In this document: in pieces, positions 1-7,840 of the stretch | Layout of the letters: each line of letters begins with the position of its first letter | How positions within the stretch are numbered: the stretch's first letter is position 1 | DNA from: Coxiellaceae bacterium UBA6002 | Lineage (GTDB): Bacteria > Pseudomonadota > Gammaproteobacteria > UBA6002 | NCBI GenBank assembly: GCA_002429595.1 | Contig: DJAM01000090.1 | Span: forward strand, 1-11,823 | Reading direction: 5' to 3' | Length of the DNA: 11,823 bases | Made by a program: the position numbers and the translations under genes | The notes under the pieces: generated by a model | Database searches by the model: none | Told to the model about the DNA's origin: nothing | Seen by the model: the letters and a program-made list of their open reading frames with translations, nothing else

Positions 1-46
1 TGACAGCAAGCGCGGGAATGAAGGCAACTGCGGAAATGACAGTGAT
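1..46. repeat. 18-bp imperfect tandem repeat, cut by window edge
   Basis: Two full 18-base units (1-18 and 19-36, matching at 13 of 18 positions by eye) and the first bases of a third (37-46) each begin TGA followed by C/A and end in a G-rich then A-rich stretch. Read on the minus strand the units begin like the TCATTCCCGCG-type dispersed intergenic repeats common in proteobacteria, but that family match is from memory. The array ends at the stop codon of gshB and may continue to the left of the window. No gene could be supported in these bases. Confidence 0.4.
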
Positions 47-990
47 TAAATTTTAGACTCAAGAACATCCAAAAACTGAGCGGACACACTAATCGGATAA
101 AACGACTCCAACTCCCTGACACAAGTAGGACTCGTCACATTAATTTCAGTAATGAAATCTCCAATGACGTCTAACCCAACAAACAGTAAATTCTTTTCCT
201 TTAACGTGGCTCCGATTTGCTCGCAAAGCCAATAATCGCGTTCGGACAGTTCGACTCCTTTGGCGGTGCCGCCTGCTGCTAAGTTGCCTCGTATCTCGCC
301 TTCCTTTGGTAAGCGTGCTACAGCGAAGGGAACCGGTTCGCCATTGATTAAGAAGATACGCTTATCGCCGTGAACAATTTCGGGTAGAAACCGCTGAGCC
401 ATAATATGTTGGCGACCATTGTCAGTCAGCACTTCAATCACCACGTTGATGTTATAGTCATTTGCCGTGAGTCGAAAAATAGAGCCGCCGCCCATGGAAT
501 GTAACGGTTTTAATACAACATCTTGTTGCTCTTGAATAAATTTATGCAAAAGGTGGGCGTTACAAGAAACCAAAGTTTGCGGCATACAAAGGGGGAACCA
601 TTGGGCGAATAGTTTTTCGTTAGCATCTCTTAAACTTTGAGGATCATTAACAACCATTACACCTTGGTTCTTAGCAAACTCTAGGAGGTAGGTGGTATAA
701 ATATATTCCATGTTAAAGGGGGGGTCTTTACGCATGAGAATGATGTCAAAGCTTGAAAGTTCAACTTCGGCCATATCTCCTAGTGCAAACCAGCTAACGG
801 GATCTGCGAAAACTTGCAACGGTTTTGCCATTCCATATGGGATACCCTCTTTAATAAACAGATCTTTTGGTTCGAAGTAGAACAAATCCCATTTTCTGCT
901 TTGAGCTTCTAGTAATAACGCTAAGGTCGTGTCTTTGTAATAATGAATCTGCGAAATTGGGTCCATTACTACGGCAAGTTTAACAGTCAT
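46..990 (-). CDS. gshB: glutathione synthetase
   Basis: This 314-residue protein is the cytoplasmic ATP-dependent ligase that joins gamma-glutamylcysteine and glycine to make glutathione. The sequence follows the E. coli enzyme almost end to end and has the same length class (about 315). It opens with the VMDP start of the N-terminal domain, has the RKDPPF motif at residues 87-92 and the LKP..MGGGSIFR ATP-grasp stretch near 161-173. It also shows GEPVPFAVARLP and GNLAAGG in the central ATP-grasp region, and EINVTSPTC from residue 282, which carries the metal and substrate ligands. The start ATG lies 5 bases after the gshA stop, with an AAAAGAG ribosome site at 999-1005 inside the end of gshA, so the two are almost certainly co-transcribed and translationally coupled. 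No truncation or missing key residue was seen. Confidence 0.97.
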   Translation of the reverse strand: MTVKLAVVMDPISQIHYYKDTTLALLLEAQSRKWDLFYFEPKDLFIKEGIPYGMAKPLQVFADPVSWFALGDMAEVELSSFDIILMRKDPPFNMEYIYTTYLLEFAKNQGVMVVNDPQSLRDANEKLFAQWFPLCMPQTLVSCNAHLLHKFIQEQQDVVLKPLHSMGGGSIFRLTANDYNINVVIEVLTDNGRQHIMAQRFLPEIVHGDKRIFLINGEPVPFAVARLPKEGEIRGNLAAGGTAKGVELSERDYWLCEQIGATLKEKNLLFVGLDVIGDFITEINVTSPTCVRELESFYPISVSAQFLDVLESKI

Positions 991-995
991 AATCT

Positions 996-2258
996 TTACT
1001 CTTTTTGTAACTCTCTGGCAGCAGCCAGCAATGCTAAGCGGCTCACAACACTATAGACATAAAATTGGTTTTGATTGTTAAGGATATCATCTTCTGTTTG
1101 CGCAAAAGTCAAAGGTTCAAAGCTCATCCCGGGGGCGTTTAAATTCTCGTCGCTACCCTTACCTCCGTGGACTCGATAAAAGCCACCAACCACTTCTTTT
1201 CCAATCATGTAAATGACAGGCTCTGCAGTAGAGTGTTGTTCACCAAAGGTATCGATGGTATGCACCCCTTCTTGGATAATAACTCGACGAACTTCTCGAC
1301 CACCTTTGATACTGGCCATGCGTGAGCGGTCTTTTCGATTCATGCCAGCAAGCTCGGTGGGGTCGTGAAGTGTCATGACTGCCATGCCATAAGTGCCAGA
1401 GTCTGCTTTGATGACTAGGTAAGGGTTTTGGGTGATGCCGTATTCTTGATACTTTTGCTTAATCTCTTCCAGTAATTTGGTTGCAACTTCGATTAAATCA
1501 GCATCTCCTTGTTTGTTCATGAAATCAACATTTTCAACAAACTGAAATTTAGGAGCTAACAACCAAGGATCAAGTTTAATTTGCTGACTAAACTCTGTCA
1601 CAACCTCCTGATAGCGCGCGAAGTGATTTGATTTCAAACGTGATGACCAGCCAGCTTCTAAGGGAGGCATCACCATTTGTTCTGATAAGTTTTGTAAAAT
1701 ATCCGGTATACCACTTGATAAGTCATTATTTAACAGTACCAAACAAGGCGAAAATCCATCAACTTTAAGGCGACCATCTTGTCTGACCAGTGGCTCTAAG
1801 AGGATTGATTCACCCGAAGGTAACTCTACAGCTTTAGGTTCTTTTAGCTGTGATAATAACGATCCGATCTTTACCTTGAAGCCAGCTTTGACAAAAATTT
1901 GCTTTATTACGGCGATATTTTCATAATAATACATGTTTCTTGTATGGTCCTCTGGAATCAAGATGATTTCTTTTACCGAGGGACAAATATCAGCCATCGC
2001 TGATTGAGCAGCTCGTACGCATGATGGCAAAAAATCAAGAGGAAGGTTATTGAACCCTGCTGGAAACAAATTGGTATCGACGGGTGCAAGTTTAAATCCT
2101 GCATTTCGTAAATCGACAGAACAGTATACGGGTGGTTTAGTTTGCGCAAACTGATCACTGAGCCAATTTTCTATTACAGTTTGATTCTCTAGTAGCTGCT
2201 TTTCTAATTGTTGTAACGAAATTGGATTAGAGACTTTGGATGAATCATCAGGCATCAT
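996..2258 (-). CDS. gshA: glutamate-cysteine ligase, Acidithiobacillus-type GshA family
   Basis: This is the first enzyme of glutathione synthesis, forming gamma-glutamylcysteine from glutamate, cysteine and ATP. The protein belongs to the GshA family first described in Acidithiobacillus ferrooxidans, not to the E. coli-type GshA. The assignment rests on overall resemblance, on VIKADSGTYGMAV (residues 282-294 from this start) and on the adjacent gshB. The frame stays open to an ATG at 2285 (429 residues). I prefer the ATG at 2258 (420 residues): it has AGG seven bases upstream inside an AAGAAGATAGG stretch, while the ATG at 2285 has no ribosome site and would sit about two bases from the start point of the promoter proposed at 2294-2323. 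The ATG at 2255 is a further option. It forms an operon with gshB, five bases away. Confidence 0.9.
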   Translation of the reverse strand: MMPDDSSKVSNPISLQQLEKQLLENQTVIENWLSDQFAQTKPPVYCSVDLRNAGFKLAPVDTNLFPAGFNNLPLDFLPSCVRAAQSAMADICPSVKEIILIPEDHTRNMYYYENIAVIKQIFVKAGFKVKIGSLLSQLKEPKAVELPSGESILLEPLVRQDGRLKVDGFSPCLVLLNNDLSSGIPDILQNLSEQMVMPPLEAGWSSRLKSNHFARYQEVVTEFSQQIKLDPWLLAPKFQFVENVDFMNKQGDADLIEVATKLLEEIKQKYQEYGITQNPYLVIKADSGTYGMAVMTLHDPTELAGMNRKDRSRMASIKGGREVRRVIIQEGVHTIDTFGEQHSTAEPVIYMIGKEVVGGFYRVHGGKGSDENLNAPGMSFEPLTFAQTEDDILNNQNQFYVYSVVSRLALLAAARELQKE

Positions 2259-2276
2259 TATTTTACCTATCTTCTT

Positions 2277-2282
2277 TATAAT
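2277..2282 (+). promoter_or_regulatory. candidate -10 element for djlA
   Basis: A perfect TATAAT lies about 50 bases before the djlA ATG, inside the extended N-terminus of the gshA frame. No convincing -35 hexamer is present 16-18 bases upstream, so this is a weak prediction. If used, its transcript would start near 2289 and the promoter would overlap the divergent one proposed for gshA. Confidence 0.25.
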
Positions 2283-2293
2283 CATTAAAAGGT

Positions 2294-2323
2294 ATTATGC
2301 TTGGTTGTTAGTCGTTTTGTAAG
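2294..2323 (-). promoter_or_regulatory. candidate sigma-70 promoter for gshA-gshB
   Basis: On the minus strand a -35-like CTTACA (2318-2323) and a -10-like CATAAT (2294-2299) are separated by 18 bases. They match consensus at 4/6 and 5/6. The predicted start point, near 2287, gives a leader of roughly 30 bases for the ATG at 2258, which agrees with the internal start chosen for gshA. A 7-base tandem GTAAGTT copy (plus strand, 2319-2332) overlaps the -35. Confidence 0.35.
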
Positions 2324-2332
2324 TTGTAAGTT

Positions 2333-3121
2333 ATGTATAGGTTAGGCAAATTATTACTTGGCGGTCTGATTGGGTACCTCATCGGTGGCCCCTTTGGGGC
2401 TATTTTTGGCATTCTCATCGCCCAATACCTTGATAGTCACCAAGGTTTATGGACATTTGTTAGTGCTAACCGGCCCCATAGCCACACCCAAGATATTTTT
2501 TTTCGAGCTACCTTTACCATCATGGGTTACATTGCCAAAGCAGATGGCCGCGTTTCTGAAAATGAAATACGTGCCGCCACCCGAATCATGCAAAATATGA
2601 TGCTCACCCCTCAACTTCGACAACAAGCGATACATTATTTTCAACAAGGCAAGAAAGCCGACTTCAATTTAGATGATATTTTAACGGAGCTTACTGCCGC
2701 TTGTTATCATCAGCCAAATTTGCTGCACTTGTTCTTGGAAATTCAATTGCAAGCAGCTTTTGCAGATGGGGTCTTATCATTAAAAAAACAACGGATCTTA
2801 GAACACATCGGTTATCGTCTTGGTATCAATTCCAGTCATTTTTTTCACTATCAGCAAAACCATGGTTACCGCCAACAACATCAGCGAGCGACTCAACAGC
2901 CATTCATCGATCCGCTCGAGAAGTCATATAGTATCCTTGGCGTTTCTCGTTCTATCAACGATGCTGATTTGAAGAAAGCTTATCGAAAGCTCATGAGTCA
3001 AAATCACCCCGATAAACTTGTCTCCAAAGGACTGCCGGAGGAAATGATTAAACTTGCGACAGAAAAAACCCAAGAAATTAAGGGCGCTTATGAAACTATT
3101 TGTAAAGCAAGAGGTATTTAA
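2333..3121 (+). CDS. djlA: DnaJ-like membrane-anchored co-chaperone DjlA
   Basis: DjlA is a type III J-domain protein held in the inner membrane by one N-terminal segment, with the rest in the cytoplasm where it stimulates the ATPase of DnaK. The sequence shows three expected parts in 262 residues (E. coli DjlA has 271). A glycine-rich hydrophobic segment spans about 6-32. A TerB-like helical domain, about 55-170, contains KADGRVSENEI and QLQAAFADGVLS. A linker rich in Gln and His leads to a C-terminal J domain from about 197 with the catalytic HPD at 225-227, followed by KLVSKGLPEEM as in E. coli. Only 47 bases separate its ATG from the outermost start of the divergent gshA, and no strong ribosome site is visible. 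In Legionella a DjlA-type protein has been linked to intracellular survival, but nothing here shows that role. Confidence 0.95.
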   Translation: MYRLGKLLLGGLIGYLIGGPFGAIFGILIAQYLDSHQGLWTFVSANRPHSHTQDIFFRATFTIMGYIAKADGRVSENEIRAATRIMQNMMLTPQLRQQAIHYFQQGKKADFNLDDILTELTAACYHQPNLLHLFLEIQLQAAFADGVLSLKKQRILEHIGYRLGINSSHFFHYQQNHGYRQQHQRATQQPFIDPLEKSYSILGVSRSINDADLKKAYRKLMSQNHPDKLVSKGLPEEMIKLATEKTQEIKGAYETICKARGI

Positions 3122-3129
3122 TCGATAAT
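3100..3129 (+). promoter_or_regulatory. candidate promoter for rpe-trpEGDC
   Basis: TTGTAA (3100-3105) and GATAAT (3124-3129) are spaced by 18 bases and match the -35 and -10 consensus at 4/6 and 5/6. The elements straddle the djlA stop codon, and the start point would fall near 3136. The leader before rpe would be about 44 bases, too short for a trp-type leader peptide with an attenuator. Read-through from djlA is equally possible. Confidence 0.35.
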
Positions 3130-3179
3130 GAGAAACAGGCATTTCTTCCCTTAAAAAGACTAACAGGAAAAAACTACAA

Positions 3180-3854
3180 ATGCGTGATGCTAAAATTGCA
3201 GCTTCTATATTGTCCGCTGATTTTGCAAATCTCGGGAAGGAAGTCGATGATGTCATCAATGCAGGTGCTGATTACATCCATTTCGATGTTATGGATAATC
3301 ATTATGTACCTTGCTTGACGGTAGGGCCGATGGTGTGTTCTGCCTTACGTAAAAATGGAGTGACTGCTCCCATCGATGTACATCTCATGACTAAACCCGT
3401 TGATTCTTTGATTACTGAATTTGCGAAAGCCGGTGCTTCATACATCACAATTCATCCTGAAGCAACGGAACACCTGGATCGAAGCCTGCAACTTATCAGA
3501 GACTCAGGGTGTAAAGCAGGCTTAGCTTTCAATCCAAGTACACCCCTTGAGTATTTAGAATATGTTTTAGAACGACTGGATATGATTTTAATCATGTCGG
3601 TAAATCCGGGCTTTGGTGGTCAGACATTTATTCCTGGAACAATGAGGAAAATTAGCCAAGTACATCACATTATTCAGGAATGCAATCATCCGGTTCGATT
3701 AGAAGTCGATGGTGGCGTCAAGGTGGAAAATATCGCGCAAATTGCTAATGAAGGGGCAGATACATTTGTATTAGGTACAGGGATTTTCCATACTGATAAT
3801 TATCATGCCACTATTGCTTCACTAAGGGCAGAATTAAATCGAGTAACCCATTAA
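3180..3854 (+). CDS. rpe: ribulose-phosphate 3-epimerase
   Basis: Rpe is a cytoplasmic TIM-barrel enzyme of the pentose phosphate pathway that interconverts ribulose 5-phosphate and xylulose 5-phosphate. The 224 residues match E. coli Rpe (225) closely along the whole length. Metal ligands and catalytic residues are in place: H34 and D36 in HFDVMDNHYVP, H68 in DVHLM, and D177 in EVDGGVK. The phosphate-binding loop SVNPGFGGQ is at about 140-148. AGGA at 3165-3168 lies 11 bases before the ATG. The last base of its TAA stop is the first base of the trpE start, so rpe is the head gene of the trp run. Pairing of rpe with trp genes occurs in several proteobacteria, often through gph; no gph is present here. 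Confidence 0.97.
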   Translation: MRDAKIAASILSADFANLGKEVDDVINAGADYIHFDVMDNHYVPCLTVGPMVCSALRKNGVTAPIDVHLMTKPVDSLITEFAKAGASYITIHPEATEHLDRSLQLIRDSGCKAGLAFNPSTPLEYLEYVLERLDMILIMSVNPGFGGQTFIPGTMRKISQVHHIIQECNHPVRLEVDGGVKVENIAQIANEGADTFVLGTGIFHTDNYHATIASLRAELNRVTH

Positions 3855-5368
3855 TGATTGCTGAAGATCAATTTCAAGAATGGGTAAGCCAGGGTTATAA
3901 CTGGTTACCCTTAATCGTAGAATTATCCGGAGAAACCTCTCCTCAAAATCTTTATCGCCATCTTGCCAATACACCCTATACTTATCTTTTGGAGTCCGGT
4001 GTTTGTGAAGAAAAGTATGGCCGTTATTCTATTATTGGACTGTCAGCGCGCACCAGAATCATTGTATCGGACTTTCAAGTAACCTATATTCAGGATGGCT
4101 GCCTTGAAGAGCAATTCATTTCTAAAGATCCTCTAAAAGAGATCGAACGCATCATTGCGAATTATAAGGTACCACCACTACCACATTGTGAATTTTTTAC
4201 GGGTGGTTTTGTCGGCTATTTTGGCTATGACACCATTCGTTACATTGAACCCAAACTCGCCCACCATTCACTTACCGATACGCTAAAAGTGCCAGACATT
4301 TTCCTAATGCTTTCCGACGATGTACTTGTTTACGATAATATCGCGAAAAAACTGTATCTCATCGTCTATGTTCCTGCGAGTCAAAATGCTTATTACGAAG
4401 CCTTAGCCAGGATCAAACATTTAACCCTAGAATTAATGAAGGAACGAGATCAATCGGTTGTTCGACAGTTAGATGACCATAAAATTATTACAGATGAAAT
4501 TAAAACTGAATTCAACTCCAACATTTCTAAAGAAGATTACGAACAAAATGTACTTAGAGCAAAAGAATATTTTTTAGCAGGCGATGCGATGCAATTAATT
4601 TTATCGCAACGTTTTAGTCGCCCCTACAAAACCAATCCACTCATTTTTTATGAAGCATTACGTTTATTAAATCCCTCTCCGTACATGTATTATTTTGATA
4701 TGGAAGATTTCTTCATTGCAGGTGCATCTCCAGAAATCTTGGTCAAGTTAGAAAAAAACAAAGTCACTGTTAGACCCTTGGCAGGAACACGCCGTAGAGG
4801 AAAGACTGCAGCAGAAGACGCGGCTCTTGAGGAAGAACTACTCAATGATGTTAAAGAGCGCGCTGAACATCTCATGCTGATTGATCTCGGTCGAAATGAT
4901 ATTGGTCGTATTTGTAGAGTTGGATCTGTCCACATGGCAAAGCAAATGGTGATAGAGCGTTACTCGCATGTGATGCATATTTCATCTACTGTGGTGGGTG
5001 AATTAAAACCAAATGTCAGTGACATCGATATCTTGCGCGCAACTTTTCCTGCGGGAACTGTGAGTGGTGCTCCGAAGATTAGAGCCATGGAAATCATTGA
5101 TGAATTAGAAACAGATAAACGTGGAATCTATGGCGGAGCGATTGGATATATTGGCTGGCATGGCCGATTAGATCTTGCTATTACTCTTCGAACTGCTGTT
5201 TTTAAAGATGAAACAATTTACATCCAAGCGGGTGCAGGTTTAGTTGCAGATTCTATTCCTGAAAATGAATGGCAAGAGTGTGTAAACAAAGCGAAAGCTT
5301 TATTTGTGGCTGCAGATATTGCGGAAAATAAATTTGCAGAGGCGTCCCATGATATTGATGATCGATAA
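3854..5368 (+). CDS. trpE: anthranilate synthase component I
   Basis: TrpE converts chorismate to anthranilate using ammonia delivered by TrpG, the first committed step of tryptophan synthesis. At 504 residues it has the normal length. The N-terminal domain keeps the LLES element (45-48) that forms the tryptophan feedback site in characterised enzymes, so feedback inhibition is probably retained. The chorismate-binding domain shows QLILSQRFSRP, GASPEIL (about 290), PLAGTRRRG (about 307), LIDLGRNDIGRI (about 341), FPAGTVSGAPK (about 398) and AGAGLVADSIPENEW near the end. The start ATG shares one base with the rpe stop (TAATG) and has only a poor ribosome site, which suggests translational coupling to rpe. 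There is no space for a leader peptide or attenuator. PabB is the main alternative, but the position directly before trpGDC and the LLES motif favour TrpE. Confidence 0.97.
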   Translation: MIAEDQFQEWVSQGYNWLPLIVELSGETSPQNLYRHLANTPYTYLLESGVCEEKYGRYSIIGLSARTRIIVSDFQVTYIQDGCLEEQFISKDPLKEIERIIANYKVPPLPHCEFFTGGFVGYFGYDTIRYIEPKLAHHSLTDTLKVPDIFLMLSDDVLVYDNIAKKLYLIVYVPASQNAYYEALARIKHLTLELMKERDQSVVRQLDDHKIITDEIKTEFNSNISKEDYEQNVLRAKEYFLAGDAMQLILSQRFSRPYKTNPLIFYEALRLLNPSPYMYYFDMEDFFIAGASPEILVKLEKNKVTVRPLAGTRRRGKTAAEDAALEEELLNDVKERAEHLMLIDLGRNDIGRICRVGSVHMAKQMVIERYSHVMHISSTVVGELKPNVSDIDILRATFPAGTVSGAPKIRAMEIIDELETDKRGIYGGAIGYIGWHGRLDLAITLRTAVFKDETIYIQAGAGLVADSIPENEWQECVNKAKALFVAADIAENKFAEASHDIDDR

Positions 5369-5954
5369 TTATGATTCCTTCACCTTCAACTTGGTGCAAT
5401 ATTTAGGTGAACTAGGCGTTAAAGTAATTGTTTATCGAAATGATGAGCTGACACTTCGAGACATCGAAAAACTTAAGCCAACAGGTATTGTGATCTCTCC
5501 AGGGCCGTGCACTCCCAATGAAGCTGGCATCTCGATGCAAGTAATTAAAGAATTTGGAAAAGATATTCCGCTTTTAGGTGTGTGCCTTGGGCATCAAAGT
5601 ATTGGCCAAGTTTTTGGCGGTAAAGTAGTACGTGCTAGACAAGTTATGCACGGTAAACTGTCGGAAATACATCATCAACAGCAAGGCGTCTTTGCAAACT
5701 TACCAAGCCCTTTCACTGCAACACGTTATCACTCACTGATCGTTGAAAAAGAAAGCTTACCGGATTGTTTAGAAATCACTGCTTGGACAGTGACATCCGA
5801 CAATGCTGTAGATGAAATTATGGGGTTGAAGCACAAAGAATATTTACTTCAAGGCGTCCAATTTCATCCGGAATCGATTTTAACTGAACATGGTAAATTA
5901 CTTTTACAAAATTTTTTAGATACCATCTATGGCACTACTCAAAGCTCTAAATAA
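5349..5954 (+). CDS. trpG: anthranilate synthase component II (glutamine amidotransferase)
   Basis: TrpG hydrolyses glutamine and passes ammonia to TrpE. It is a class I amidotransferase of 201 residues from the chosen start. It begins with the typical MIDNYDSFTFNLVQYL, carries the nucleophile Cys79 in GVCLGHQSIGQ and the His173 and Glu175 pair in QFHPES. The frame is open to an ATG at 5304, but homologs begin at MILMIDNYDSF, and AGAGG at 5338-5342 lies six bases before the ATG at 5349, so that start was taken; the ATG at 5358 is a further possibility. It overlaps the trpE end by 20 bases. Such a protein can also serve as PabA in folate synthesis; no separate pabA is in the window. It is not fused to trpD, unlike the E. 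coli arrangement. Confidence 0.96.
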   Translation: MILMIDNYDSFTFNLVQYLGELGVKVIVYRNDELTLRDIEKLKPTGIVISPGPCTPNEAGISMQVIKEFGKDIPLLGVCLGHQSIGQVFGGKVVRARQVMHGKLSEIHHQQQGVFANLPSPFTATRYHSLIVEKESLPDCLEITAWTVTSDNAVDEIMGLKHKEYLLQGVQFHPESILTEHGKLLLQNFLDTIYGTTQSSK

Positions 5955-6957
5955 ACTCGTTAACTTTGAAGATTTATCTTCGGATGAAATGAATGCAGCG
6001 ATGCGCGAAATCATGAACGGTCAAGCGACACCTTCGCAAATTGCAGGTTTCCTGATAGCGCTTGAAATGAAAAAACCAACGGTAGCTGAAGTAGCGGTTG
6101 CAGTCAATGTGATGCGTGAATTTGCAACTAAAATTGATCTTCATGCCTCTCCCTTAGTTGATATCGTAGGCACAGGCGGCGATCACTCAAATACTTTTAA
6201 TATTTCAACGACTGCTGCTTTTGTAGTTGCTGCAGCAGGCGCTACAGTGGCAAAACATGGCAATCGATCTGTTTCGAGCCGTTGTGGCAGCGCTGATGTT
6301 TTAGAAAAAGCCGGTGTCAATTTAGCACTTGCTCCAGAAGAAGTTAAATCAATCATTGAAGCGATCGGTATCGGTTTTTTATTTGCCCCCACTTATCATA
6401 GCGCCACTAAGCACGCAATCATTCCTAGAAAAGAACTTGGTATACGCACTTTTTTTAATTTACTGGGACCGCTGACTAATCCGGCCGGAGCGGATCATGT
6501 CGTGATTGGAGTCTTTGATGCCAAGTGGTTGCTACTGACTGCTGAAGTTTTATCGCATTCTAATTGTAAACGAGCACTTGTTATTCACTCGAAAGATGGC
6601 TTGGATGAAATAAGTTGTGCAGATAGCACAGATGTTGTCGAATTAAAAGATGGCATTATTACTCAATATTCTATTTCGCCTGAAGATTTCAATTTAGCTC
6701 GCACTTCGATAGAGCAACTTCGTGTCGACTCAGTAGAGCAAAGCTTAATAATTCTACAAGACGTACTAAGTAATAGGCCTACACCTGCGAGAAATATTGT
6801 TATTTTAAATGCGGGCGCTGCCATTTATGTTGCTGGTTTAGCAAACTCCATTAAAGAGGGTGTGACTATTGCTGATGAAATGTTGGCCTCGAAAAAAGCT
6901 TGGGAAAAATTCCAGCAACTCATCACATTTAGTCGAAAACTAGGAAAATATAAATGA
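5929..6957 (+). CDS. trpD: anthranilate phosphoribosyltransferase
   Basis: TrpD transfers the phosphoribosyl group of PRPP to anthranilate. The 342-residue protein has the normal stand-alone length. It shows the PRPP-binding GTGGD at 81-85, NISTTAA at 91-97, KHGNRSVSSRCGSAD at 109-123 and RKELGIRTFFNLLGPLTNPA near 167-185, which includes the anthranilate-site region. The start ATG overlaps the trpG end by 26 bases. The ribosome site is weak, but the next Met is at residue 21, inside the conserved first helix, so the upstream start stands. Its stop overlaps the trpC start as ATGA. Bases 6465-6633 (residues about 180-235) are duplicated at 10066-10234 with 8 mismatches in 169; the copy here is the intact one. 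Confidence 0.97.
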   Translation: MALLKALNKLVNFEDLSSDEMNAAMREIMNGQATPSQIAGFLIALEMKKPTVAEVAVAVNVMREFATKIDLHASPLVDIVGTGGDHSNTFNISTTAAFVVAAAGATVAKHGNRSVSSRCGSADVLEKAGVNLALAPEEVKSIIEAIGIGFLFAPTYHSATKHAIIPRKELGIRTFFNLLGPLTNPAGADHVVIGVFDAKWLLLTAEVLSHSNCKRALVIHSKDGLDEISCADSTDVVELKDGIITQYSISPEDFNLARTSIEQLRVDSVEQSLIILQDVLSNRPTPARNIVILNAGAAIYVAGLANSIKEGVTIADEMLASKKAWEKFQQLITFSRKLGKYK

Positions 6958-7763
6958 CCAGGTACGAAGATATATTACAGAAGATAATCGATCGCAAAAA
7001 AGTTGAAGTTGAAGAACATAAACTTAAACTAGATCAGTTAACGTTAATTGATCTTCTAAAACAACATTCGCCAACTATAAAATCTTTTAGTGGCGCCATT
7101 AAAAATTCATTACAAAAACAACAAATTGCTATCATTAGCGAATTGAAAAAAGCTTCTCCAAGCAAAGGTCTTATTCGAGCAGATTATTCACCAAGTCAGA
7201 TTGCGGTCGAATACGAGCAAGCCGGCGCAACCTGCTTATCAGTACTGACAGAAAGTAACTTTTTCTTAGGAAGCGATGATGACTTAATCGCTGCCAAAAG
7301 CGAAACTTCAATCCCAATTCTGAGAAAAGATTTTATTATTGATACTTATCAAATATATCAATCGCGCTATATAGGTGCTGATTGTATTTTATTGATCGTC
7401 GCTGCACTAACCACGAGCCAACTCCTGGAATTCTATGAGCTTGCAACTGCGTTAGGATTAGATGTCATTATTGAGGTTAATAATGAAAACGAACTTAAGA
7501 CAGCATTACAAACTCAAGCTGAATTGATTGGAATTAACAATCGAAACCTTCGAGATTTCTCGGTGAATCTACAGCAGACCATTGACCTTAGCAAAAAAAT
7601 ACCAGGTGAGCGAACTGCTATTTGTGAAAGCGGCATTCGGAATCGAGAGGATATTGAGCAGATGCAACAGCATGGCATAAATGTTTTTTTGATTGGAGAA
7701 ACTTTAATGAAAGCAGACTCGCCAGGCAAAATGTTAAGAAGTTTACTTGACAACGAAATCTGA
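6954..7763 (+). CDS. trpC: indole-3-glycerol-phosphate synthase
   Basis: TrpC closes the indole ring, turning CdRP into indole-3-glycerol phosphate. At 269 residues it is the stand-alone enzyme, without the TrpF domain fused to it in E. coli. The expected active-site residues are visible: E63 and K65 in SELKKASPSKG, K125 in LRKDF, E174 in IIEV, N195 in GINNRNL and S226 in CESGI. The phosphate loop is FLIGETLMKA near the end. AGGA at 6942-6945 lies eight bases before the ATG, which overlaps the trpD stop by four bases. It is the last intact trp gene in the window, and no hairpin with a T run follows its stop. Its 3' end differs from the trpC remnant at 10244-10324 (about 68% identical), so the two tails come from clearly different alleles. 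Confidence 0.97.
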   Translation: MTRYEDILQKIIDRKKVEVEEHKLKLDQLTLIDLLKQHSPTIKSFSGAIKNSLQKQQIAIISELKKASPSKGLIRADYSPSQIAVEYEQAGATCLSVLTESNFFLGSDDDLIAAKSETSIPILRKDFIIDTYQIYQSRYIGADCILLIVAALTTSQLLEFYELATALGLDVIIEVNNENELKTALQTQAELIGINNRNLRDFSVNLQQTIDLSKKIPGERTAICESGIRNREDIEQMQQHGINVFLIGETLMKADSPGKMLRSLLDNEI

Positions 7764-7790
7764 TTTAAAGCACACGTAACTTCGGTTGAC

Positions 7791-7806
7791 CTTAAACTTG
7801 TTTAAG
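7791..7806. repeat. perfect 7-bp inverted repeat between convergent genes
   Basis: CTTAAAC and GTTTAAG form a perfect inverted repeat around a two-base centre. It lies in the 77-base gap between the trpC stop and the stop of the convergent 715-residue gene. The stem is AT-rich, the loop is very short and no T run follows, so it is not a convincing terminator. A protein-binding site or simple chance is as likely. Nothing else was recognised in this gap. Confidence 0.4.
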
Positions 7807-7840
7807 TAATTAAATTCCAAGAAGGACGCCTAGCGAGGAA

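Noticed and set aside
718..724. Run of seven Gs inside gshB as a phase-variation tract
   Set aside because: It encodes the conserved RKDPPF motif of glutathione synthetase, so the run is explained by protein constraint.
2493..2500. Run of eight Ts in djlA as a frameshift site
   Set aside because: The frame is intact on both sides and the residues fit DjlA; no alternative frame continues usefully.
3122..3179. trp leader peptide or attenuator before rpe
   Set aside because: The 58-base gap has no short frame with tandem Trp codons and no pair of competing hairpins.
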